Part shown: piece by piece, positions 17,218 through 26,568 of the stretch
How the letters are laid out: each line of letters starts with the position of its first letter
Numbering within the stretch: position 1 is the stretch's first letter
Source: Marinobacter lipolyticus SM19
GTDB lineage: Bacteria; Pseudomonadota; Gammaproteobacteria; Pseudomonadales; Oleiphilaceae
Assembly: GCF_000397065.2 (NCBI RefSeq)
Contig: NZ_KE007317.1
Coordinates: forward strand, 500,969 to 564,968
Length of the DNA stretch: 64,000 bases
Direction: 5' to 3'
Position numbers and translations under genes: made by a program
The notes under the pieces: model-generated
Databases searched by the model: none
The model's input: the letters and a program-made list of their open reading frames with translations, nothing else
What the model was told of the DNA's origin: nothing

Positions 17218-19815
17218 TTACGCAGCCCCTTCGGACTCCAGGAAATCCTGGGCAAAGCGCTGCAATACGCCACCGGCACTGTAGATTGATACTTCCTCAG
17301 CGGTATCCAGGCGGCAGATCACTGGAACCCGCTCGGAGTCGCCGTTCTTCCGGTGGATAATCAGTGTCAGTACCGCGCGGGGCTCCGGTGTGCCTTCCAC
17401 ATCGAAGGTTTCGGTGCCGTCAATACCCAGGGTCTTGCGGGTAGTGCCTTCCTCAAACTGCAAAGGCATCACGCCCATTCCAACCAGGTTGGTACGGTGG
17501 ATACGTTCAAAACCTTCGGCGACGATGGCTTCAACACCGGCCAGCGCCACACCTTTGGCGGCCCAGTCACGGGAAGAACCCTGGCCGTAGTCAGCCCCGG
17601 CAATGATGATGAGTGGCTGTTTGCGCTCCATGTAGGTTTCGATAGCCTCCCACATGCGGGTGACCTTGCCTTCCGGCTCGATCCGCGCCAGGGAGCCCTG
17701 CTTCACGTCGCCGTTCTCGTCCCGCACCATTTCGTTGAAGAGTTTCGGGTTGGCAAACGTTGCGCGTTGCGCGGTCAAGTGATCACCCCGATGAGTCGCG
17801 TAGGAGTTAAAGTCTTCCTCCGGCACACCCATCTTGTGGAGATATTCCCCGGCGGCGCTGTCCATCAGAATGGCATTGGACGGTGACAGGTGATCCGTGG
17901 TGATGTTGTCCGGCAGCACCGCCAGTGGACGCATACCCTTCAGGGTTTTCTCACCTACCATGCCGCCTTCCCAGTATGGGGGACGACGGATATACGTACT
18001 TTGCGGGCGCCAGTCGTAGTTCGGGTTGGAGTTGGCCTGTGCATCCCGGGTAATATCAAACATCGGAATGTAGGTGCTGCGGAACTGCTCCGGCTTCACG
18101 CTGGATTTCACAATGGCATCGATTTCCGCATCGTCCGGCCAGATGTCCTTCAAAGTGACGGGGTTGCCGTCCTTGTCATAGCCCAGCGCATCCTTCTCAA
18201 TGTCGAAACGAATGGTTCCGGCAATCGCATAGGCCACGACCAGCGGCGGAGACGCCAGGAATGCCTGCTTGGCGTAGGGGTGAATACGGCCATCGAAGTT
18301 CCGGTTACCGGACAATACCGCCGTGGAGTACAGGTCACGGTCGATGATCTCCTGCTGGATTTTCGGATCCAGGGCACCGCTCATGCCGTTACAAGTGGTA
18401 CAGGCAAAGGCCACCACACCGAACCCGAGCTTTTCCAGCTCCGGCATCAACTCGGCTTCTTCCAGGTACATTTTTACCGTCTTGGACCCCGGAGCCAGCG
18501 AGGTTTTAACCCACGGCTTGCGGGTCAACCCCAGCTTGTTGGCGTTGCGGGCGATCAGGCCGGCAGCCACCATGTTGCGGGGGTTACTGGTATTGGTGCA
18601 GCTGGTGATGGCGGCGATGATACATGCGCCGTCCGGCATCTTGCCTTCTTCTTCGTCCCACTTTCCGGCAATGCCTCGTTTGGTCAGCTCGGAGGTCGGC
18701 AGGTGCGCATGAGGGTTGGAAGGACCAGCCAGCGTGCGGGTCACAGTAGACAGGTCGAACTTCAGCACACGCTCGTATTCGGCGTTTTTCATGCTGTCTG
18801 CCCACAGACCTGTCTCCCTGGCGAACTTCTCAACCAGTGCGACCTGATCGTCTTCACGACCGGTCAGCTTGAGGTAATCAATGGTCTGGCCATCGATGTA
18901 GAACATGGCAGCGGTAGCGCCGTATTCCGGTGTCATATTGGAAATGGTGGCACGGTCACCCACGGTCAGGCTGTCAGCACCTTCGCCGTAGAATTCAAGG
19001 TACGCACCCACGACCCGCTCCTTACGCAGGAACTCAGTGATCGCCAGAACCATATCGGTACCGGTAATGCCCGGCTGCAGTTTGCCTGTAAGCTCCACGC
19101 CGACGATATCCGGAAGGCGCATCATGGAAGCGCGTCCAAGCATAACGCTCTCGGCTTCCAGACCACCCACGCCTACGGAAATAACACCCAGCGCATCCAC
19201 CATCGGGGTATGGCTGTCAGTGCCTACGCACGTGTCCGGGTAGGCAACACCCTCGCGATTCTGAACCACCGGAGACATCTTCTCCAGGTTGATCTGGTGC
19301 ATGATGCCGTTGCCCGGAGGAATCACGTCCACGTTCTTGAACGCGGTCTTGGTCCAGTTGATGAAATGGAAACGGTCATCGTTGCGGCGATCTTCGATCG
19401 CACGGTTCTTCTCGAACGCATCGGGGTCAAACCCCGGAGCTTCCACGGCCAGGGAATGATCCACGATCAGCTGGGTAGGAACGACCGGGTTAACCTTGGC
19501 CGGGTCCCCACCCTTCTCCTTGATGGCATCACGCAGCCCGGCCAGATCCACCAGCGCAGTCTGGCCGAGGATGTCGTGGCAGACCACGCGGGCCGGATAC
19601 CAGGGAAAGTCCAGGTCGCGCTTGCGCTCGATCAACTGCTTCAGGGAATCCGTCAGCATCTCCGGATCGCAGCGGCGAACCAGCTGCTCCGCCAGAATTT
19701 TGGACGTGTACGGGAGTTTGTCGTACGCGCCAGCCTGAATGTCTTCCACGGCCTGACGGGTATCGAAATAATCCAGGTCGGTGCCCGGAAGTGATTTGCG
19801 GTATTCAGTATTCAT
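17218..19815 (-). CDS. acnD: Fe/S-dependent 2-methylisocitrate dehydratase AcnD
   Basis: An 865-residue aconitase-family enzyme; with PrpF it converts 2-methylcitrate toward 2-methylisocitrate. Cluster-binding cysteines lie in SCTNTSNP and in CTTCNGMSG; TCVGTDSHTPM and the swivel-domain GADYGQGSSRDWAAKG motif are present. Full length for the family. The ATG at 19815 overlaps the prpC stop (ATGA), with GAGGAG 5 bases upstream, so translation is coupled. Sequence resemblance to ordinary AcnA is strong, but the position between prpC and prpF decides for AcnD. Confidence 0.93.
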   Translation of the reverse strand: MNTEYRKSLPGTDLDYFDTRQAVEDIQAGAYDKLPYTSKILAEQLVRRCDPEMLTDSLKQLIERKRDLDFPWYPARVVCHDILGQTALVDLAGLRDAIKEKGGDPAKVNPVVPTQLIVDHSLAVEAPGFDPDAFEKNRAIEDRRNDDRFHFINWTKTAFKNVDVIPPGNGIMHQINLEKMSPVVQNREGVAYPDTCVGTDSHTPMVDALGVISVGVGGLEAESVMLGRASMMRLPDIVGVELTGKLQPGITGTDMVLAITEFLRKERVVGAYLEFYGEGADSLTVGDRATISNMTPEYGATAAMFYIDGQTIDYLKLTGREDDQVALVEKFARETGLWADSMKNAEYERVLKFDLSTVTRTLAGPSNPHAHLPTSELTKRGIAGKWDEEEGKMPDGACIIAAITSCTNTSNPRNMVAAGLIARNANKLGLTRKPWVKTSLAPGSKTVKMYLEEAELMPELEKLGFGVVAFACTTCNGMSGALDPKIQQEIIDRDLYSTAVLSGNRNFDGRIHPYAKQAFLASPPLVVAYAIAGTIRFDIEKDALGYDKDGNPVTLKDIWPDDAEIDAIVKSSVKPEQFRSTYIPMFDITRDAQANSNPNYDWRPQSTYIRRPPYWEGGMVGEKTLKGMRPLAVLPDNITTDHLSPSNAILMDSAAGEYLHKMGVPEEDFNSYATHRGDHLTAQRATFANPKLFNEMVRDENGDVKQGSLARIEPEGKVTRMWEAIETYMERKQPLIIIAGADYGQGSSRDWAAKGVALAGVEAIVAEGFERIHRTNLVGMGVMPLQFEEGTTRKTLGIDGTETFDVEGTPEPRAVLTLIIHRKNGDSERVPVICRLDTAEEVSIYSAGGVLQRFAQDFLESEGAA

Positions 19816-20942
19816 TTGCGCTCCTCAATTGGCACCCACTTGGCGTCCGCAGGACCAGTGTAATCGGCGCTCGGGCGGATAATCCGATTGTTCTCGCGCT
19901 GCTCTTTAACGTGGGCCGTCCAGCCGGACACCCGCGACATTACGAAGATCGGCGTGAACAGCTCGGTCGGAATGCCCATGAAGTGATACGCGGAAGCATG
20001 GAAGAAATCAGCGTTACAGAAGAGCTTCTTCTCGCGCCACATAACGGCCTCACAACGCTCGGAAACCGGGTACAGCACAGTGTCACCTACTTCTTCCGCC
20101 AGCTTCTTCGACCACTGCTTGATGATGGCGTTGCGTGGGTCAGATTCCTTATAGATCGCATGACCAAAGCCCATGATCTTTTCCTTGCGCTCCAGCATGC
20201 CCATCAGGCCTGATTCAGCGTCATCCGGGGTCTGGAATTTCTGGATAAGCTCCATCGCAGCTTCGTTGGCACCACCATGCAGAGGGCCCCGAAGCGAACC
20301 AATGGCACCCGTCACGCAGCTGTGAATATCTGACAGCGTGGAAGCGCACACTCGGGCGGTAAAGGTAGACGCGTTGAATTCGTGCTCCGCATAGAGAATC
20401 AGGGAGACGTTCATCACTTTCTCATGAAGTTCACTGGGCTTCTTACCGTGCAACAATTCAAGGAAGTGACCACCGATGGAGTCCACATCGCTGTCGGTTT
20501 CGATGCGCACGCCCTCGTGAGCAAAGCGATACCAGTAAGTGATGATAGACGGGAATACCGCCAGCATGCGATCGATCTTGTCGTCCTGCTCGCTGAAGTC
20601 CTGTTCAGTTTCCAGATTACCCAGCATAGAACAGCCAGTACGCATCACGTCCATCGGGTGCGCATCCTTCGGAATCTGCTCAAGCACGGTTTTCAGCGCA
20701 GCCGGCAGACCACGAAGGCTCTGAAGCTTTTGCTTGTACGCATCCAGTTCCTGCTGGTTAGGCAGCTTGCCGCGCAGCAACAGGTAAGCGATTTCCTCGA
20801 ACTGGGCCTTTTCCGCCAGATCGGCGATATCGTAACCACGGTAGGTCAGACCAGCGCCGCTTTTACCTACGGTGCACAGTGCGGTTTCACCAGCCACCTG
20901 GCCACGAAGGCCCGCGCCACTCAGTTGTTTTGCTTCAGCCAT
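19812..20942 (-). CDS. prpC: 2-methylcitrate synthase PrpC
   Basis: A 376-residue citrate-synthase-fold enzyme condensing propionyl-CoA with oxaloacetate. Catalytic landmarks are GSLRGPLHGGANE (His), GFGHAIYKESDPR (His) and the Asp region near the C-terminus (SRVSGWTAHVKEQ). The length matches type II methylcitrate synthases rather than the longer GltA. It overlaps acnD by 4 bases; a gap of 121 bases carrying two REP-like elements separates it from prpB. Confidence 0.95.
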   Translation of the reverse strand: MAEAKQLSGAGLRGQVAGETALCTVGKSGAGLTYRGYDIADLAEKAQFEEIAYLLLRGKLPNQQELDAYKQKLQSLRGLPAALKTVLEQIPKDAHPMDVMRTGCSMLGNLETEQDFSEQDDKIDRMLAVFPSIITYWYRFAHEGVRIETDSDVDSIGGHFLELLHGKKPSELHEKVMNVSLILYAEHEFNASTFTARVCASTLSDIHSCVTGAIGSLRGPLHGGANEAAMELIQKFQTPDDAESGLMGMLERKEKIMGFGHAIYKESDPRNAIIKQWSKKLAEEVGDTVLYPVSERCEAVMWREKKLFCNADFFHASAYHFMGIPTELFTPIFVMSRVSGWTAHVKEQRENNRIIRPSADYTGPADAKWVPIEERK

Positions 20943-20970
20943 TGTTGTTCTCCCTCATCTTGTTTGGGTT

Positions 20971-21002
20971 GTCGGATTACGGCTTCGCCTAATCCGACCT
21001 AC
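20971..21002 (+). repeat. REP-like hairpin element, copy B1
   Basis: GTCGGATTA and TAATCCGAC arms around a CGGCTTCGCC core, followed by CTAC, in the prpB-prpC gap. It forms an inverted pair with B2. Confidence 0.85.
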
Positions 21003-21023
21003 ATTTTGATTCTCGGAGTACCC

Positions 21024-21055
21024 GTAGGTTGGATTAGGCGAAGCCGTAATCCAAC
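21024..21055 (-). repeat. REP-like hairpin element, copy B2, with compensatory change
   Basis: Inverted copy beginning GTAGGTTGGATTA and ending TAATCCAAC. Compared with the other copies one base has changed in each arm (C to T, and its partner G to A), so pairing is preserved. It lies 8 bases from the prpB stop. Confidence 0.85.
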
Positions 21056-21063
21056 AAACGTCA

Positions 21064-21951
21064 TTAACCTTTCTGCTGCTGGAACAATTGATCCAGCTTC
21101 TGCTCGAAATCGTGGTAGTTCAGGAAGTCATACAGCTCCATGCGAGTCTGCATCAGGTCGACCACATCTTTCTGATCGCCTTTTTCCAGAATGTTCTCAT
21201 ACACCATCAGTGCCGCCTTGTTCATGGCACGGAAGGCACTCAACGGGTACAGCACCATATCGGCACCGGCTTCGGCGAGTTCCTTGCGGTTGTATAACGG
21301 TGTGGCACCAAATTCGGTAATGTTGGCCAGGATTGGCACATCGAGGGCTTCAGAGAACGCCTTGTAGTGCTCAAGCTCGGTCACCGCTTCGGCAAAGATG
21401 CCATCAGCGCCGGCTTCGATGCAGGCTTTGGCACGCTCAATGGCGGCTTCCAGGCCTTCTTTCTGGAACGCATCGGTACGGGCCATGATGAAAAAGTCGT
21501 CGTCTTCACGGGCATCCACGGCGGCCTTGATCCGGTCAACCATCTCTTCCTGGGAAACGATTTCCTTGTTCGGACGGTGACCACAACGCTTTTGGGCAAC
21601 CTGGTCTTCAATGTGGACCGCCGCTGCGCCGGCACGTTCCATTTCACGAATGGTGCGGCCGATGTTAAAGGCGCCGCCCCAGCCGGTATCGATATCTACC
21701 AGCAGTGGCACGTCAGTCGCGGCGGTGATGCGGCGGACATCTTCAACGACATCGTTCATGGAGGTCATGCCGAGATCCGGCAGGCCGTATGAGGCGTTTG
21801 CCACGCCACCGCCAGACAGGTAGATCGCCTGGTGCCCTACCCGTTCGGCCATCATCGCGGAGTAGGCATTAATGGTTCCCACGATCTGCAGGGGGTTATT
21901 TTCCTTCAGGGCCTTGCGGAAGCGAGCGCCGGGGCTGAGTTTATTGGACAT
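21064..21951 (-). CDS. prpB: 2-methylisocitrate lyase PrpB
   Basis: A 295-residue ICL/PEP-mutase family enzyme that cleaves 2-methylisocitrate to pyruvate and succinate. The active-site cysteine lies in [10 protein letters not shown] and metal binding in [21 protein letters not shown] and AVTELEHY complete the family pattern. Full length. It is the first structural gene after the GntR regulator, with two REP-like elements in the 110-base gap between them. Confidence 0.95.
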   Translation of the reverse strand: MSNKLSPGARFRKALKENNPLQIVGTINAYSAMMAERVGHQAIYLSGGGVANASYGLPDLGMTSMNDVVEDVRRITAATDVPLLVDIDTGWGGAFNIGRTIREMERAGAAAVHIEDQVAQKRCGHRPNKEIVSQEEMVDRIKAAVDAREDDDFFIMARTDAFQKEGLEAAIERAKACIEAGADGIFAEAVTELEHYKAFSEALDVPILANITEFGATPLYNRKELAEAGADMVLYPLSAFRAMNKAALMVYENILEKGDQKDVVDLMQTRMELYDFLNYHDFEQKLDQLFQQQKG

Positions 21952-21984
21952 GGTGTTGACCTCTTCTCTGGTGGATTCTTTTTA

Positions 21985-22014
21985 TCGGATTGGGGCTTTA
22001 CCTGATCCGACCTG
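21985..22014 (+). repeat. REP-like hairpin element, copy C1 (degenerate)
   Basis: TCGGAT and ATCCGA arms are kept but the core is changed to TGGGGCTTTACCTG and the tail reads CCTGC. This is the most diverged of the six copies. Confidence 0.65.
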
Positions 22015-22027
22015 CGATTCTTGCTTT

Positions 22028-22057
22028 GTCGGATTACGCTTCGCTAATCCGACCTAC
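22028..22057 (+). repeat. REP-like hairpin element, copy C2
   Basis: A 30-base element identical to A1. It is in direct, not inverted, orientation to C1, and ends 4 bases before the gntR stop. Confidence 0.85.
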
Positions 22058-22061
22058 ATTG

Positions 22062-22742
22062 TTAGATGGTTAAACCGCCTTCCTGGATCTTGCGTTCTAT
22101 GTTCTGGCGGGCGGCGTTGATGTGGCGTTTCATAAGGAATTCCGCCAACTCACCGTCCCGCTGGGCGATGGCTTCGACTATGCGGCGGTGTTCGCCCAGG
22201 GCCATATGTGGCCGGCCGGAAGCGGTACTCAGTCGATAACGGTACATCCGGACCATGTAGTAAAGATCACCCAACAGCATTTGCGCGAGCTTTGTATTGC
22301 GGCTGCCTGTGGCGATCCGGTGGTGAAAATCGTAATCCCCTTCCGCCTGATAGTAGGCCTGTCCCTGAGCTTGCTCAATCATGGTTTCGTGGCTATCCAG
22401 GGTGGCATAGAGATCTGCAATTTCTGTGTCCGTCATGCGCTCCGCTGCCTGGCGGGCCGCCAGGCCTTCCATGACTTCGCGGATACGATAAAGCTCCATC
22501 AGCTCCTCTGTGCTGACGGACACCACCTTCACCCCGGCATGGGGGCGACGCACGAGAAGACCACGGGATTCAAGACGCCCCAGTGCTTCACGCAGAGGGC
22601 CACGGGTGAGGTTAAAGCGGGCACACAACTCGACTTCGCCGATCTTTTCGCCCGGGGAGAGATCGCCCTTAACGATAGCCGTTTGCAGACAATCGAAAGC
22701 TTCGTCGGCGCGGGTGTAGGACTGAGAGATGACTTCCGGCAT
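22062..22742 (-). CDS. GntR-family (FCD subgroup) regulator of the propionate operon
   Basis: A 226-residue regulator. The N-terminal winged helix-turn-helix runs to about residue 75 (GEVELCARFNLTRGPLREALGRLESRGLL). The C-terminal all-helical FCD ligand domain carries metal/ligand histidines in DFHHRIATGSRN and in the MALGEHRRIVEA segment. It heads gntR-prpB-prpC-acnD-prpF-prpD and probably represses the operon until a pathway intermediate such as 2-methylcitrate appears; that effector is inference. Operators matching the FCD consensus TNGTNNACNA overlap its own promoter. Confidence 0.9.
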   Translation of the reverse strand: MPEVISQSYTRADEAFDCLQTAIVKGDLSPGEKIGEVELCARFNLTRGPLREALGRLESRGLLVRRPHAGVKVVSVSTEELMELYRIREVMEGLAARQAAERMTDTEIADLYATLDSHETMIEQAQGQAYYQAEGDYDFHHRIATGSRNTKLAQMLLGDLYYMVRMYRYRLSTASGRPHMALGEHRRIVEAIAQRDGELAEFLMKRHINAARQNIERKIQEGGLTI

Positions 22743-22744
22743 AC

Positions 22745-22756
22745 ATTGTCAACAAT
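22745..22756. promoter_or_regulatory. GntR operator copy 1
   Basis: ATTGTCAACAAT, the reverse complement of ATTGTTGACAAT; its core matches the FCD-type TNGTNNACNA. It lies 3-14 bases upstream of the gntR start codon, where bound protein would block elongation or initiation. Confidence 0.7.
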
Positions 22757-22775
22757 AGTGACTGGAATTACCGGA

Positions 22776-22804
22776 AATCTACGCCTTCACAACCTTATTG
22801 TCAA
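22776..22804 (-). promoter_or_regulatory. promoter of the gntR-prp operon
   Basis: On the minus strand TTGACA (22804-22799) and TAGATT (22781-22776) are 17 bases apart, about 35 bases before the gntR ATG. The -35 hexamer lies inside operator copy 2, so repressor binding would exclude RNA polymerase. Confidence 0.7.
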
Positions 22805-22808
22805 CAAT
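22797..22808. promoter_or_regulatory. GntR operator copy 2
   Basis: A second exact ATTGTCAACAAT, covering the -35 element. Its centre is 52 bases from that of copy 1, about five helical turns. Confidence 0.7.
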
Positions 22809-22829
22809 CCGCGAACTCAGGGTATCTTT

Positions 22830-22841
22830 ATTGTTGACACA
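22830..22841. promoter_or_regulatory. GntR operator copy 3 (near match)
   Basis: ATTGTTGACACA, matching 11 of 12 palindrome positions on the plus strand, upstream of the -35. Its centre is 33 bases from copy 2, about three helical turns. Confidence 0.5.
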
Positions 22842-22856
22842 ACATGCCCGGCCCTG

Positions 22857-24443
22857 TCAGTAGAGCACTCGCTCTTCCTTGGGGGGTGGCGTGTATTGAT
22901 ACAGCCAGGTTTCAGTCAACACCTGATCTTCTAGTTTGAGCTGTAAACGCAGGTCGATGGGCTCCAGGGATTCATCTGGCACCAGGTCAAACATTGCACG
23001 GTAACCATTAATAGAAGCGAGTGGGCGCGCGGACGTAATTTCGATCTCTCCCCGGCTTGCCGTGATGACCGGCGTTACCTGAGCGTCCTCCGCCAGCATG
23101 GATAGCGGACCTCCCGCAAAATCGATCGCAAACCGCCAGGAGAAATACGTTCTCTCCTGCCCTACCACGCCGCCCAGGCCAGTCCTGGTCGCACGAACGG
23201 TTGCCAGACCCACGGGCTCCATCGGGGATTCGCCCGCCCAGGAAAGTGTGTAGGCGTACAGATATTCCTGTCCCGGCTCCAGCGGCCGCTCCGGATTCCA
23301 GAAGGCCACGATATTGTCAAACGTTTCATCCCTGGTGGGAATCTCCACCAGCATGACGCTTCCCTTGCCCCAGCCGTCGCGAGGTCTTACCCATGCACTA
23401 GGGCGCTTGTTATAAAACACCCCGTCATCCTGGTAGTTTGCGAATTGCCGGTCTCGCTGAAGCAAGCCAAATCCCCGGGGATTATTGTCAACAAAACTGT
23501 TTGTCCGCACTGAACGCGGATTGACCAGCGGGCGCCAAAGCCATTCTCCCTTTCCGTTGTGAATCGAAAGTCCGTCCGAGTCGTGAATTTCCGGACGCCA
23601 GTCGTAGGCCATGCGTCGATCGTTTTCTCCGGTCTGATACATGCTTGTGAGAGGCGCAATTCCCACGCGCTCCATCGGTTTACGCGGGTATAAGGCCGCA
23701 TCTACCCTCATTTCCATGCTACGGCCAGGTGTTAACGTAAAAGCGTAGGCGCCAGTAGTGCTGGGCGAATCCAGCAATGCGTAGACCACGAGATGGTCGC
23801 TCCCCGACGGTGGCTTTTCCAACCAGAACGCGGTGAATTGCGGGAACTCCTCTTCCCCAGCCAATGCGGTATCAATAGCGAGCCCCCTGGCAGAAAGCCC
23901 GTACTGCATCTCTGATCCGACAGCCCTGAAGTAGCTGGCTCCCAGGAAAGCCGCCAGGTCACGTTCGTAATCAGTGTGGAAATGAACCCGGAACCCGGCA
24001 TAGCCCAGATCCTCTGGCAGCGAGTTCAACGGCTGATTACCATCGTATTCGAAAAATTCCGGTTTGTAGGGCAGCTCCCGGGCCTCACCGTCTTCTACTT
24101 CGTAGATCCGAACCGGTGATTTGAAGTACAGGCCAAGATGAAAAAGCTGGACCTGAAAGGCGTTGTCATCGTTCCGCCAAAGGGCTTTATTCGGGCGAAA
24201 ACGAATGGCCTGGTAATCATCCCAGGACAAGCCCTTCAAGGATGCGGGAAGGTTCCCTTCCCTCGACTTCCAGGGTTCTCCGGCCAACGCCCGGGCATGC
24301 CCCTTTAGCCATCCGTAACTGAATGGTTTCGGCCTGCCAACAGTGCCGGCCACTCCCGAAGGTGCATACAACAATGCCGACAAAGGTAGCGATTGGGCTC
24401 CAGCCAGGCTGACTAAAGCCTTGACCAATGTACGTCTATCCAT
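22857..24443 (-). CDS. opgD: glucan biosynthesis protein D (OpgD/MdoD)
   Basis: A 528-residue periplasmic protein of the OpgG/OpgD family that shapes osmoregulated periplasmic glucans. The N-terminus MDRRTLVKALVSLAG is a twin-arginine signal, as in known OpgD proteins and unlike the Sec-type leader of OpgG. Internal landmarks are YQAIRFRPNKALWR, FLGASYFRAVGSEMQYGLSARGLA and HDSDGLSIHNGKGEWLWRPL. I chose the ATG at 24443, which has GGAG 8 bases upstream and puts the Arg pair at residues 3-4; an in-frame ATG at 24455 is the alternative. It follows opgH closely in one operon. Confidence 0.92.
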   Translation of the reverse strand: MDRRTLVKALVSLAGAQSLPLSALLYAPSGVAGTVGRPKPFSYGWLKGHARALAGEPWKSREGNLPASLKGLSWDDYQAIRFRPNKALWRNDDNAFQVQLFHLGLYFKSPVRIYEVEDGEARELPYKPEFFEYDGNQPLNSLPEDLGYAGFRVHFHTDYERDLAAFLGASYFRAVGSEMQYGLSARGLAIDTALAGEEEFPQFTAFWLEKPPSGSDHLVVYALLDSPSTTGAYAFTLTPGRSMEMRVDAALYPRKPMERVGIAPLTSMYQTGENDRRMAYDWRPEIHDSDGLSIHNGKGEWLWRPLVNPRSVRTNSFVDNNPRGFGLLQRDRQFANYQDDGVFYNKRPSAWVRPRDGWGKGSVMLVEIPTRDETFDNIVAFWNPERPLEPGQEYLYAYTLSWAGESPMEPVGLATVRATRTGLGGVVGQERTYFSWRFAIDFAGGPLSMLAEDAQVTPVITASRGEIEITSARPLASINGYRAMFDLVPDESLEPIDLRLQLKLEDQVLTETWLYQYTPPPKEERVLY

Positions 24444-24456
24444 GTCCTGCTCCATT

Positions 24457-26568
24457 CTACCGTTTCAGATCCGCCCTGCTCAGGCCGCTTATACGCTGCC
24501 CCCAGAAACTGTCCGGCGGCGAACGCCAGGCCATCCGATGCAGCTCCTCGAGGGAAGCGCGATCACTAAACAGTTGGCTGAGCTCACTCCGAGACAGGGA
24601 ATCCGGGCCTTCATTGCCAAGCCGCGAGACTAAAGGGGCCAGTAATCCGGCCCTGATGGGCTGGCGATGGGATCTTGCGAGGGTATGATGAAGACGGTTA
24701 AGCCGTGGTCGTACCACGGCCGCTTCCACGGCAGTCAGCACTGAGCTCTCATCGTTCAAGGCCCGTGCTTTCCTCGCGTCTTCCAATACGTCAACAGGCG
24801 CGATCTCTTCGGGGATCACCAGCAACCCGCTTGATCTGAAGGCCTGCCCCAAACCAATACGACTGAGAGCCACGGACGTCGGAGCCGCCAAAACCAGCGG
24901 TACCGCCACAGGTAAAGACCAAAGAAAAAACATCGGGTCCAGACTCCAGGCAAAAGCGGACCAGCCAGCCCCAACCAGCATCCCCGGAAACTGGATCATA
25001 AATGCCTCCCGCCATGTAGTCTCTTCAGTACGATTCTGCCCCGCCCAGGACAGGGACAGGTTTAGAAGAGCGCCCAGCACATAACGGCTGTGGGCCATCA
25101 TTCTTACAGGAGCCAGCAAGACTGAAACCAGAATCTCCACCAGGACACTCAGAAGTAGCCGCCAGAGTCCCCCGAAATTCTTTGCAAGCCCGTGAATACC
25201 TGCGTCGAGAACGGCCAGAAATTTTGGCAGGAACAACAGCGACAGCGTGCTTAGAGCAAGGCCCAAAGCCCATTCCGGACGCCATTCCGGCCACAATGGA
25301 AACAGCCCCTGATGCCCTTCGGGAAAGTAATTGATGCTGGCAACCGTCATCTGCACTGCTTCCAGGGTGGTCAGTATCAGAAAGGCCAACCAGAGGGGTG
25401 ACGCCAGGTAGGCCATGATGCCGTTGAGAAGCGCCAGCCGGTGTGCCAGGCGCAGCCTGCGCCCGAATAACAGTATCCAGAGGTGCTGCAGGTTCCCCTT
25501 GGACCAACGCTTGTCCCTGGCAAGCTCATCGGAAATCGACGGTGGTGATTCTTCGAAACTGTGTCCCAGCCCGGGTTCGAGCCATACTTCATAACCCGCC
25601 CGGCCCATGTAGGCAGCCTCCACAAAATCGTGGCTCATGATGGCACCACGGAAGAGACCAAACCCACGGAGCCTACGGAGCCCACAATGTTCCATGAAAG
25701 GCTGCACACGCAGGATTGCATTGTGGCCCCAGAAGGCCGCATCCCCCAGCTGTATTGCGGCCAGACCAGTGGCGAACAGATTGGAATAAAGGCGATTGGC
25801 GAATTGCTGGACACGGGCGAACAGGGACTCACCGTTAATGATGGTGGGAGCTGTTTGCAAGATGCCGACGTTGGGCTCGCGCTCCATCAACTGCACCATT
25901 TTCACAATGGTGCCCGCACTCAACAGACTATCTGCATCCAGCACCACCATGTAGCGATAACGCCTGCCCCATCTCCGGAGAAAGTCAGCAATATTGCCAC
26001 TCTTGAAGTTGAGGTTGACCCGCCGACGACGATAAAACAGCCGTCCCTCTGCCCCCAGCTCCTGGCAAAGCCGGTACCACTGACTCTGCTCCTCGAGCCA
26101 GACATTGGGGTCCCGGCTATCTGAAAGAACGTGGAACTCGAATTGATCAAGGTGGCCCGTCCGCTCAATATCCCGGTATACCGCTTTCAGGCCACTGAGC
26201 GTCCATTGCACAGGTTCATGGTAAATCGGCATAACAATGGCCGTCTTTGCCAAGGTGGTATTTTCAAGCGCCTTTCCCCGGTGGCGACGAAGAAGGCTTT
26301 GACGGTCCCCCCCGACCAACCTGAGCACAAAACCGTATACCGCCGTCCAGAAGCCGATGGCTATCCACATATAAAGGAAAATGAACAATACCAGCAGACC
26401 TATTTCGACCAGCGTTCCCCCGTGGTACGGCAAAATCCAGAGCAGAAAATAACTGGCAATAACGGTTTGCCCAACGACAAAAAGAGTCAGGAAGAATCGC
26501 CGAACGGTGGCTACACGCTTCCAGGTCGTTGAATGCGTCGGAATACGACTGTTCGCGGCCTCAGTCAT
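24457..26568 (-). CDS. opgH: glucan glucosyltransferase OpgH (MdoH)
   Basis: A 703-residue inner-membrane GT2 enzyme that polymerises glucose from UDP-glucose and passes the chain to the periplasm. Two N-terminal membrane segments are followed by a catalytic loop with PIYHEPVQ, VVLDADSLLSAGT (DxD) and the QXXRW-like KRWSKGNLQHL, then about six further membrane segments. It is shorter than E. coli OpgH (about 850) because most of the long cytoplasmic N-terminus is missing. The ATG at 26568 overlaps the stop of the upstream 85-residue gene by 8 bases; the frame stays open to 26622. Confidence 0.93.
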   Translation of the reverse strand: MTEAANSRIPTHSTTWKRVATVRRFFLTLFVVGQTVIASYFLLWILPYHGGTLVEIGLLVLFIFLYMWIAIGFWTAVYGFVLRLVGGDRQSLLRRHRGKALENTTLAKTAIVMPIYHEPVQWTLSGLKAVYRDIERTGHLDQFEFHVLSDSRDPNVWLEEQSQWYRLCQELGAEGRLFYRRRRVNLNFKSGNIADFLRRWGRRYRYMVVLDADSLLSAGTIVKMVQLMEREPNVGILQTAPTIINGESLFARVQQFANRLYSNLFATGLAAIQLGDAAFWGHNAILRVQPFMEHCGLRRLRGFGLFRGAIMSHDFVEAAYMGRAGYEVWLEPGLGHSFEESPPSISDELARDKRWSKGNLQHLWILLFGRRLRLAHRLALLNGIMAYLASPLWLAFLILTTLEAVQMTVASINYFPEGHQGLFPLWPEWRPEWALGLALSTLSLLFLPKFLAVLDAGIHGLAKNFGGLWRLLLSVLVEILVSVLLAPVRMMAHSRYVLGALLNLSLSWAGQNRTEETTWREAFMIQFPGMLVGAGWSAFAWSLDPMFFLWSLPVAVPLVLAAPTSVALSRIGLGQAFRSSGLLVIPEEIAPVDVLEDARKARALNDESSVLTAVEAAVVRPRLNRLHHTLARSHRQPIRAGLLAPLVSRLGNEGPDSLSRSELSQLFSDRASLEELHRMAWRSPPDSFWGQRISGLSRADLKR

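Noticed and set aside
17890..19794. 634-codon open frame on the plus strand opposite acnD
   Set aside because: It is antisense to a complete, well-recognised AcnD and shows no domain pattern; third-position G/C bias of acnD explains it.
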